A stretch of DNA of 64,000 nucleotides from CAYPJE01 sp964410945 (lineage in GTDB: Bacteria > Fidelibacterota > Marinisomatia > Marinisomatales > TCS56): assembly GCA_964410945.1 (NCBI GenBank), contig CAYPJE010000001.1:124001-188000 (forward strand), in the 5' to 3' direction. Of the stretch, positions 26,162-32,750 are shown piece by piece. Below the pieces are notes generated by a model. That model was not told where the DNA came from. It searched no databases and saw nothing but the letters and a program-made list of their open reading frames with translations. Made by a program: the position numbers and the translations under genes. Numbering within the stretch: the stretch's first letter is position 1; every line of letters begins with the position of its first letter.

Positions 26162-26887
26162 ATGGGACGCACACTAACATTCAAAATATTCCGCTACAAC
26201 CCGACCAAAGAAAATGACAAACCTCATGTTGAATCATATCAACTGGAGGAAATTCCGCGCTTGAATGTATTCTCGGCCTTGAATATGATCAGGGAAAAGC
26301 AGGCACCGGACCTGATGTATGATTTCGTCTGCCGGGCCGGTATCTGCGGATCCTGTGCCATGATGATCAATGGTCGCCCCACCCTGGCCTGCCGGACACT
26401 AACTTCCGATCTGCCGGAAACGATTGAACTGTACCCATTGCCGTTTTTCAAGCTTCTGGGTGACCTGTCTGTCGATACCGGTGTCTGGTTCCGTGAAATG
26501 GGCGATAAACTGGAATCATGGATCCATACCCATAAGGAATTCGATCCGGAAGCGGTGGAAGAGCGGATGGATAATGCCACCGCCAATAAGATCTACGAAT
26601 CGGAGCGCTGCATCGAATGTGGTTGCTGTATCGCCGGGTGTGCTACCGCTCAGGTTTATCCTGATTTCATGGGAGCGGCCGGGCTGAACCGGATTGGCCG
26701 TTTCCTGTTTGATCCACGCGATGATCGCGGTGAGCAGGAATGGTTCGAGCTGGTATCCACCGATGACGGAATTTTCGGTTGTATCGGCATGATGGCCTGT
26801 GACGATGTATGCCCCAAAGACCTGCCGTTACTGGAGGTCTTTGCTTACATCCGCCGGAAGATTACAGGGATGGCATTGAAAAAATAA
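26162..26887 (+). CDS. frdB: Fumarate reductase/succinate dehydrogenase iron-sulfur subunit
   Basis: Carries electrons between FAD and the hemes. The N-terminal ferredoxin domain has the 2Fe-2S cysteines in CRAGICGSC with a further Cys in PTLACRTL. The C-terminal domain has CIECGCCIAGC for 4Fe-4S and CIGMMACDDVCPKDLP for the 3Fe-4S cluster. The 241-residue length is typical. A strong AAGGAG site precedes the ATG. It is the last gene of the operon and is followed by a hairpin terminator. Confidence 0.95.
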   Translation: MGRTLTFKIFRYNPTKENDKPHVESYQLEEIPRLNVFSALNMIREKQAPDLMYDFVCRAGICGSCAMMINGRPTLACRTLTSDLPETIELYPLPFFKLLGDLSVDTGVWFREMGDKLESWIHTHKEFDPEAVEERMDNATANKIYESERCIECGCCIAGCATAQVYPDFMGAAGLNRIGRFLFDPRDDRGEQEWFELVSTDDGIFGCIGMMACDDVCPKDLPLLEVFAYIRRKITGMALKK

Positions 26888-26909
26888 TCGCTTCTGATAC
26901 TATAAATCA

Positions 26910-26942
26910 AAACGGCCACCCGTTCAGCGGATGGCCGTTTCT
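26910..26942. terminator. Terminator between frdB and the tonB-like gene
   Basis: AAACGGCCACCCG at about 26910-26922 pairs with CGGATGGCCGTTT at 26928-26940, with one mismatch and a short loop. A-rich and T-rich flanks let it act for frdB and, in the other direction, for the minus-strand gene that ends at 26963. Confidence 0.85.
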
Positions 26943-26962
26943 ATTTCAATAGGAATTACTGT

Positions 26963-27601
26963 TTAATTCAGTGTGAATTTTATCGGCATGGTCATCCAGA
27001 TGTTTACCGGGCGGTCCCGCTGGTATGCCGGTTCCCATTCTACAGCCATGATTGCAGCAATCGCCGCTTCTTCAAGACCGGTTCCGGGAACATCTGAAGT
27101 TGCCGATGCTTCATGAATAATTCCCCTGTCATCGATATAAAACTTAACGATCACTGTTCCTTCAATCCCGGCTTCCTGGGCTATGGCTGGGTAAACCAGT
27201 GCCCTGGACAAAGCTGGCATACCACCGATCGGACGGGGATTCTTATCCCAGGCCTCGAAAGGCCGGTCAGGGCCCTTTGGTGCCGGGGGAAATCCCATCG
27301 GTAAAGGATCATCGATGTCCAAAACCCCAATGGGAAAATCATCAATAATTTCTGTATTATCCGTCCCAAATGGAATTGCCGGTATTTGAGGTGCTTGTTC
27401 CTTTATTTGTTCTGTTTGGGGGGTCGGAATTATATCTGGAATCCGATCATTGATGATAACCGGTTTGGCAGGTAATTCTGTAAACCGCGGTATCACTACA
27501 AAGATTGTACTGATGAACAAAACACTTAGGAGAAGTGCGATGCGGTAGGTTAAGAAATAGGACGCTTTAAGTGAGGTGGTGTTATTATTGTATTTATTCA
27601 T
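26963..27601 (-). CDS. TonB-like energy transducer (second copy)
   Basis: An N-terminal membrane anchor (IALLLSVLFISTIFVVIPRF), a proline-rich periplasmic linker and a TonB C-terminal domain. The last 70 residues read YPAIAQEAGIEGTVIVKFYI, then ATSDVPGTGLEEAAIAAI, and closely parallel the TonB encoded at 27990-28634, so the two are paralogues. Starts at 27601 or 27619 are both possible; neither has a clear ribosome site, and a TATAAT-like box overlaps the region, which could mean a short leader. It is separated from the exb operon by a terminator and an odd 390-base gap, so it probably has its own promoter. Confidence 0.8.
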   Translation of the reverse strand: MNKYNNNTTSLKASYFLTYRIALLLSVLFISTIFVVIPRFTELPAKPVIINDRIPDIIPTPQTEQIKEQAPQIPAIPFGTDNTEIIDDFPIGVLDIDDPLPMGFPPAPKGPDRPFEAWDKNPRPIGGMPALSRALVYPAIAQEAGIEGTVIVKFYIDDRGIIHEASATSDVPGTGLEEAAIAAIMAVEWEPAYQRDRPVNIWMTMPIKFTLN

Positions 27602-27989
27602 GACATATATATTATACACTATGCTAAATCACAAGCGCAATGTTTTTTCTAAGTGAATTATAAAATAATATTATTATCTGGATTGAAGCATTAAATGAAT
27701 GGAGACCCACGTGTATACTCGCATCTGCACGACACAGCTGCTTGCTGTATGCAAGCGTGGTTCCCGTTAGGTTACCCGTCTTCGCCTTCGGCTACGCCGC
27801 GGTTATCAGCTCCAATTACCAGCGACATCGCGTCGTAGCACTTAACATACGTATTCATCAACAGGCAATCCCATTGTATTTTATCTGCTTGACATACAAG
27901 TACTCAGATAGTTGGGCGAAGGCGGATAAAAAAATGCCGACCATTAAAAGGCCGGCATTTTAAAAGCCAATATTCAGAACAATTGGAAT
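27602..27989. other. 388-base gap without a convincing gene; possible degenerate insert
   Basis: The first 90 bases are AT-rich and hold the presumed promoter of the minus-strand tonB-like gene. From about 27700 to 27930 the composition changes to GC-rich patches, including CGCCTTCGGCTACGCCG at about 27782-27798 and GGGCGAAGGCGG at about 27914-27925, which share an inverted GCGAAGGC-type core. A 73-codon plus-strand frame (27742-27963) runs through it, but it lacks a ribosome site, has no recognisable domain and ends inside the terminator at 27928-27962. The patch looks like the remains of a small mobile or repeated segment rather than a working gene. Confidence 0.45.
27928..27962. terminator. 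Terminator after the exb-tonB operon
   Basis: AAAATGCCGACC (about 27930-27942) pairs with GGCCGGCATTTT (27949-27961) with a single mismatch and an ATTAAAA loop. The minus-strand tonB ends at 27990, so this is its terminator; A and T runs on both sides would allow action in either direction. Confidence 0.85.
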
Positions 27990-28634
27990 TTAATTTCGCA
28001 GACGGAAATTAACCGGAATTGAAATCCATACGCCAACGGCACGGTCACGCTGTTTGGCCGGCTTGAAACGGGTCTTCCGAATGGCATCCATGGCTGCCTC
28101 ATCGAGTCCGGTATTGGGAATTCCTTTCAGGATGACCGTATCGGTGACCTTCCCGGTTTTGTCGATGAAGGCCTGAACAATAACCGTACCTTCGATACCA
28201 GCTTCCTGGGCGATCTCCGGATAGACCACATTACGTTGAATCTCACCGTAGCCACCCAGCGGTACAGGAGGATCATCGTAAGGAATAAACTTTACCCGCG
28301 GGCCTTCCGGCGGTGGCGGTGGTGCATCCCAGGCTTCGAATTCATCGAAGGTGAAATCTTCCATCACCACGTCTTCGGCAATATCTTCGCTCTCCGAAGC
28401 GATCGGAACCGAAGGACGAGCCGGTGGCGGTGGGCGGTCGATCTGCTGGGTTTCCGGAATCTGTTCAATTTCCACTGCTATATCAACAGTAGTATCCAGA
28501 ACCTGTTCGTGAATAAAACGGGGAAAAGCCAGGAAACCGGTGGTAATGATCAATACACCCAATATGGTGGTTATCCTGATTATAATGGGATAGCGGAATT
28601 TTATTGAGGCAGAATTTTCACTTCGTAACAACAT
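27990..28634 (-). CDS. tonB: TonB energy transducer of the exb operon
   Basis: TonB passes proton-motive energy from ExbB/ExbD to outer-membrane receptors. A membrane anchor lies at about residues 17-42 (IIIRITTILGVLIITTGFLA). A periplasmic linker follows with PPPPARP and PPPPPEGP proline runs. The C-terminal domain is at about 135-214: NVVYPEIAQEAGIEGTVIVQ, then the final IPVNFRLRN. It starts three bases after the upstream exbD stop, so it is the last gene of the exbB-exbD-exbD-tonB operon, the usual order in Bacteroidota-like phyla. Confidence 0.9.
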   Translation of the reverse strand: MLLRSENSASIKFRYPIIIRITTILGVLIITTGFLAFPRFIHEQVLDTTVDIAVEIEQIPETQQIDRPPPPARPSVPIASESEDIAEDVVMEDFTFDEFEAWDAPPPPPEGPRVKFIPYDDPPVPLGGYGEIQRNVVYPEIAQEAGIEGTVIVQAFIDKTGKVTDTVILKGIPNTGLDEAAMDAIRKTRFKPAKQRDRAVGVWISIPVNFRLRN

Positions 28635-28637
28635 GAC

Positions 28638-29048
28638 TTAATCCACCTGGGTTAAGGTTGAATAATTCAATTTCAGAGCATCAGCTTTTCGAAGCTCATT
28701 CTGAACTAACCCTATCAAGCCCATCCGGGAGGCTTCATCGGCCTTGAGTGAAACCGTAAGTTGAGGATCTTTTATCCTTTTATCATACATTGTATGCTTA
28801 ACATCATCGACCCGATGCAATTTATCATCTATTGAGACTTCGCCCGCTTTACCGATCCAGACATGAGCGGTATGGATTTTGGATTTGAGTTTGGCGATCT
28901 GCTTGGCTTTAGGCAGATCGATTTTCAAACCCTGGTGGGTGCGAAGTACTGTTGAAACCATAAAGAATATCAACAGCATGAAAATGATATCCGGCATGGA
29001 TGAGGTTGGTATATCGCTCGATATCTTTGTCTTTTTACTAAACTTCAT
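28638..29048 (-). CDS. exbD: ExbD-family biopolymer transport protein (second copy)
   Basis: One of two adjacent ExbD paralogues. A single membrane segment (MPDIIFMLLIFFMVSTVL) contains the essential proton-carrying Asp of the SMPD motif, as in E. coli Asp25. It is followed by a small periplasmic domain (QGLKIDLPKAKQ, then VSLKADEASRMGLIG). The 136 residues fit the family. It overlaps the first exbD by four bases (ATGA), so the two are probably made in equal amounts and may form a heterodimer in the ExbB pore. Confidence 0.92.
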   Translation of the reverse strand: MKFSKKTKISSDIPTSSMPDIIFMLLIFFMVSTVLRTHQGLKIDLPKAKQIAKLKSKIHTAHVWIGKAGEVSIDDKLHRVDDVKHTMYDKRIKDPQLTVSLKADEASRMGLIGLVQNELRKADALKLNYSTLTQVD

Positions 29049-29440
29049 TCGCCTGTCTCAGCAATTGATATTTTCGCTCCGGCCATTTTCAATTGGTCGA
29101 TAACCCTGATATAGTCCTGATATCGGGTGCGTGTATGTGCCTTCACCGATATAACCAGGTTTTCATTCTGGGAGATTTTTTCCCGGACACTACGGTTTAT
29201 ATCACGTATTTCGATTGGCTCATCACCAAGCAGCACACCACCGGTGGAATTGATCAGGCAATTGAGAATATTGCTTTTATGCATCTCAAATTCCTGACCT
29301 TCGGCCGGCAGAACGATACCAAGACCTTTGTCCATATCGACAGTTGTGGTGACCAGGAAGAAAATTAATAGCAGGAAGGCAATATCCGATAATGATGAAT
29401 CAGGTATTTTACCTCCTTTGGCCCTGCGTTCTCTTTTCAT
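29045..29440 (-). CDS. exbD: ExbD-family biopolymer transport protein (first copy)
   Basis: A short basic N-terminus (KRERRAKGGKIPDSS) leads to a membrane helix with the conserved Asp in LSDIAFLLLIFFLVTTTV. A periplasmic domain with GLGIVLPAEGQ and VISVKAHTRTRY follows. The 131 residues are normal for ExbD. It lies ten bases downstream of exbB and overlaps the second exbD. Sequence differs clearly from the second copy outside the helix, so this is an old duplication. Confidence 0.92.
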   Translation of the reverse strand: MKRERRAKGGKIPDSSLSDIAFLLLIFFLVTTTVDMDKGLGIVLPAEGQEFEMHKSNILNCLINSTGGVLLGDEPIEIRDINRSVREKISQNENLVISVKAHTRTRYQDYIRVIDQLKMAGAKISIAETGE

Positions 29441-29449
29441 GATAAAAGG

Positions 29450-30064
29450 CTACTTTTTATCTTCCAGTTCCACCAGGCGGTCAACCAGGATGACCGAATT
29501 TTCTTCCATATCCAGGATCAGTTTATCGATCCGGGATACGAAATAGTTCTGGAAAAACTGAATGATGATTGCTGTGATCAGACCAAAGGCAGTGGTTAGC
29601 AATGCGATGGAAATACCACCAGCCACAACGGCGGGTGAAATATCATTGGCTGCTTTAATATCATCAAAAGCCTTGATCATACCGACAACCGTGCCGGTAA
29701 ATCCAAGCATAGGGGCGGCGGTGATGGTCAGGTTCAGCCAGATCATGTTTTTCTCAAGGAAGGCCATTTCAAGCGAACCAGCACTCTGGATTGCTTTTTC
29801 AACTTCGCCGATACCGCGTGAAACGCGTGTAAGTCCGGCATGAAATATTTCAGCCACCGGGCCACGGGTCTTATTGCATAATTCTATTGCATCAGCTACC
29901 CCGCCATTATCCAAAGATTCGTTTACTTCCTTCAAAAATTTCTTTGTGTTGATGGAAGACATCGTCAGCGTATAGAGGCGTTCGAGTGAAAAGGCTAAGC
30001 CGAAAATCAGGAATCCCAGGATGGGATACATGAAAGCTCCACCTTGTAAGAAGTAATTTACCAT
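29450..30064 (-). CDS. exbB: ExbB/TolQ-family proton channel
   Basis: ExbB forms the pentameric channel that drives TonB. Three membrane segments are visible at about residues 8-28 (GAFMYPILGFLIFGLAFSLE), 105-130 (NLTITAAPMLGFTGTVVGMI) and 142-168 (ISPAVVAGGISIALLTTAFG). The LGFTGTVVGM and VAGGISIALLTTAFGL motifs are family hallmarks. The 204-residue length fits. An AGGA ribosome site precedes the ATG. It is the first gene of the four-gene operon. It is a distant homologue of the MotA at 3646, so the window encodes two separate proton-driven motor types. Confidence 0.93.
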   Translation of the reverse strand: MVNYFLQGGAFMYPILGFLIFGLAFSLERLYTLTMSSINTKKFLKEVNESLDNGGVADAIELCNKTRGPVAEIFHAGLTRVSRGIGEVEKAIQSAGSLEMAFLEKNMIWLNLTITAAPMLGFTGTVVGMIKAFDDIKAANDISPAVVAGGISIALLTTAFGLITAIIIQFFQNYFVSRIDKLILDMEENSVILVDRLVELEDKK

Positions 30065-30151
30065 TTAATCCTCCGTATGGTTACAATTCCAAGAATGGAA
30101 GTTAGCACCGTATGAAAAGACTTGTCAACAAACCTTGTCCCGTCGGAAAAC

Positions 30152-31774
30152 TTAATTGGGTGGCAAGGCTGTTAAAAATGCAGCGGCCTGATCAAAATAC
30201 TGCAGTGCTTCCATTACCTGGTTATCAATTTTACCGCGTACACCGTATTCGGAATCGTTGCCCCAGCGGGCACCGGCGATTTCGGCTTTGATTAAACTTT
30301 TGAGGAATTCCTTATCCTGTTCAACGGCGGTTGAATCATACTCGATTTCCTCAGAAGTAAGGAATTCCAGGAACCGGGCGTAATCCTTGTCATCCAGTGT
30401 CCAGTAATTAAGGAAATCGGTAAAATCATCTAATTTTTTCTTATTGCTGCTCACATAACCGGCAGCCCAGTTAAACAGTGGTCGCTGAGGATTGACAAAC
30501 AACGCACGTGTATTTTCGTTTAAGTCCAGATCCCAGGGAATATAAATATCCGGGGTAATGCCGCCACCGCCATAAACAGTTCGATTGGCACGGGTCTGGT
30601 ATTTGGGGCGGGTTTCTTTTAAAGAATCAATTTTCGCCTCCCGGTCTTCCTCCCATACGGCACTGTAATATTCCCGCATCTCGCCATTTTCATAAGGCCG
30701 TTGGATCAGCCGTCCGCTGGGGGTATAATAACGGGCGATCGTGATTCTGACAGCTGCGCCGTTCTCCAGCCCCAGTTGACGTTGTACAAGCCCCTTTCCG
30801 AAGCTGGTTTCGCCCACCACCAGACCGCGGTCAAGATCCTGCACGGCACCGGCCACGATTTCGCTGGCACTGGCGGAACCGCGATTGATCAGAATGATCA
30901 GCGGGAAATTCTCATCACCCTTTTTGGGGTCAGCCATAAATACCTGTTCGACCTCCCGTCGATTACCGGTAGTATAGACGAGCGTGTCTTTCCGGGCGAT
31001 AAACAGATTAGCCACTTCGGCGGCCTGTTCCAAATAACCACCACCGTTATTGCGCAGGTCAAAAATCAGTCTTTCCATACCCTGGTTTTCCAGCTTTACC
31101 AGTGCCTGTCGCAACTCATCAGCGGTAGTGGCCGAAAAACGAACCAGGATAATATAACCGGTTTTTTCATCCAGCATGGTTGCGGCCCGGACACTATAAA
31201 TCGGAATGTCATCCCGAATGATGGTAACATCGAAAGGTTTTTTCATTCCCAGACGGCGAATTGAAAGATCAACACTGGAACCTTTCGGTCCGCGCAGTTT
31301 GCGAAATACATCTTCCCTGGTAATTTCAAAGGCATCTTCGCTGTTGATGGCAATTATCTGGTCACCGGACTGTAAACCGACTATTTCCGACGGGCTCCCG
31401 GCAATTGGGGTGATCACCGTAATGTAGCCGTGCATGATATCGAACTCAATACCGATTCCCTGGAATTTACCCTCAAACATTTCGGCGATTTCTTCCTGCT
31501 CTTTTGCGGGGATATATACCGAATGGGGATCAAGCTTGTCCATTAGCCCCTGAAAGGCCCCGGTCCATAAATCATCCCAATCTACAGTTTCAAAATATAA
31601 TTCATTGGTGATTCTGATTATCTGATTCAGGACCGCCATATTGGTGCGCATTGTCTGGTAAACGGAAGTGTCGCGGGAGTATAGCAGTTTTGCAGCTGGA
31701 AACAACCCGAATAAGAAAGCGAGTACCAGAATAAGGGCGATTAGTCTGGAAGGAGTAATTCTATTTTTTTTCAT
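30152..31774 (-). CDS. PDZ-containing C-terminal processing peptidase (S41 family)
   Basis: A membrane-anchored serine protease that trims or degrades periplasmic proteins. The anchor is at residues about 9-30 (RLIALILVLAFLFGLFPAA). A PDZ domain follows at about 95-185 (GIGIEFDIMHGYITVITPIA, GLQSGDQIIAIN). The S41 catalytic core at about 205-400 holds the motif LIFDLRNNGGG, the nucleophile Ser in NRGSASASEIVAGA and the Lys in ETSFGKGLVQ. A C-terminal helical extension of about 150 residues is longer than minimal CtpA proteins. It stands between exbB (downstream) and a secreted protein (upstream), with small gaps on both sides. Confidence 0.93.
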   Translation of the reverse strand: MKKNRITPSRLIALILVLAFLFGLFPAAKLLYSRDTSVYQTMRTNMAVLNQIIRITNELYFETVDWDDLWTGAFQGLMDKLDPHSVYIPAKEQEEIAEMFEGKFQGIGIEFDIMHGYITVITPIAGSPSEIVGLQSGDQIIAINSEDAFEITREDVFRKLRGPKGSSVDLSIRRLGMKKPFDVTIIRDDIPIYSVRAATMLDEKTGYIILVRFSATTADELRQALVKLENQGMERLIFDLRNNGGGYLEQAAEVANLFIARKDTLVYTTGNRREVEQVFMADPKKGDENFPLIILINRGSASASEIVAGAVQDLDRGLVVGETSFGKGLVQRQLGLENGAAVRITIARYYTPSGRLIQRPYENGEMREYYSAVWEEDREAKIDSLKETRPKYQTRANRTVYGGGGITPDIYIPWDLDLNENTRALFVNPQRPLFNWAAGYVSSNKKKLDDFTDFLNYWTLDDKDYARFLEFLTSEEIEYDSTAVEQDKEFLKSLIKAEIAGARWGNDSEYGVRGKIDNQVMEALQYFDQAAAFLTALPPN

Positions 31775-31820
31775 AATTGGTTGTACTGATTAAAACGCGA
31801 TCTAGTTCGATAAAATATCA

Positions 31821-32555
31821 TCAAATACCAAAATACAGCATGGTTCGTATTGCTACACCTTGAAATACAGATTCCGGTGAATTACTGACTGGTTCATGAC
31901 CATTCAGAACCCACTGACCGGCAGTGACCGTACCTTTGTTGAAGCCGGTGCTTATACGGAGGCCAACCCGGTCAAGTATTTGCCATTTTAGTGTCAAATA
32001 AGGCTGGAAGTTAACAAATAAACCACTTAGGCTGGTAGCATGGGCTACCTGTAAATTTGTACCATAAGTAACATCGAACTGCTCATCCCAGTTTGGGGAG
32101 CCAGGGCTTTGATTAACCATCAGTGTGGTTTGGCCAACTCCCAGCATTACACCGGTAGCAATTTCCAGGCTGCGAAACAGCGGAAGGCTGTATTCGACAG
32201 TGGCTGCTCCCAGCATCAACGATAATGTGGCCTCCAAAGATTTATTGACCCCTCCGGTTGTATCCATCGTGCTGATAGTGGACATTCCGACGCCGGCATA
32301 ACCACCCAGCAGCCAGTTTCCGGTCATATGGGCAAAACCTTCACCACCGTGTACTATAAAAGGAGCGGAAAAGGTGGTTTGGTCCAAACCAAGATTGGTT
32401 AAACCATCCAGTGCAGCAATTCCCGAGTAATCCAGGAAAATAAAAATAGGGCTGTATCCGATTCCGCCACCGCTGAAATCTTCCATGGGATAGACATCAT
32501 CCTGTCCAGCCAGTGAAATGACTAAAATTAATAGGATGGGAAAGAATCTTTTCAT
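31821..32555 (-). CDS. Secreted glycine-rich protein of unknown function
   Basis: The ATG at 32555 has an AGGTGG site; an upstream start at 32591 lacks one. A signal peptide covers residues 1-18 (MKRFFPILLILVISLAGQ). The mature 226 residues are rich in Gly, Leu and Thr with alternating strands (GGYAGVGMSTI, LEIATGVMLGVGQTTLM, YLTLKWQILDRVGLRISTGF), which suggests an outer-membrane or beta-sheet protein. It ends in an aromatic, AIRTMLYFGI. No family is recognised. The next gene on this strand is the S41 protease, 46 bases away, so it may be co-transcribed. Confidence 0.7.
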   Translation of the reverse strand: MKRFFPILLILVISLAGQDDVYPMEDFSGGGIGYSPIFIFLDYSGIAALDGLTNLGLDQTTFSAPFIVHGGEGFAHMTGNWLLGGYAGVGMSTISTMDTTGGVNKSLEATLSLMLGAATVEYSLPLFRSLEIATGVMLGVGQTTLMVNQSPGSPNWDEQFDVTYGTNLQVAHATSLSGLFVNFQPYLTLKWQILDRVGLRISTGFNKGTVTAGQWVLNGHEPVSNSPESVFQGVAIRTMLYFGI

Positions 32556-32659
32556 GCAATCCACCTGTAATTGTTTGATTGTAGCAAGCAAGTCAATTTA
32601 TCGTAACTTGGGCGAAATTGAAACGGGAAAAATGCCTGATGTATCTCAAGGTCTTTTCC

Positions 32660-32689
32660 TTGTATTATTCAAGACCACTACCCTATATT
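32660..32689 (+). promoter_or_regulatory. Possible promoter for the tandem surface-protein genes
   Basis: TTGTAT at 32660-32665 and TATATT at 32684-32689 are separated by 18 bases, in the intergenic region between divergent genes. Transcription would start near 32696. The -35 box is only a partial match, so this is tentative. Confidence 0.35.
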
Positions 32690-32750
32690 TGTTTGTCTTA
32701 TGAGGTAAGGGAGATCGATACAAATAACCATTTTGGCGATCGGTATTATT

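Noticed and set aside
27742..27963. A 73-codon plus-strand frame in the gap between the tonB paralogues
   Set aside because: It has no ribosome site, no recognisable domain and no signal, and its end lies within a clear terminator stem. I treat it as part of a degenerate patch.
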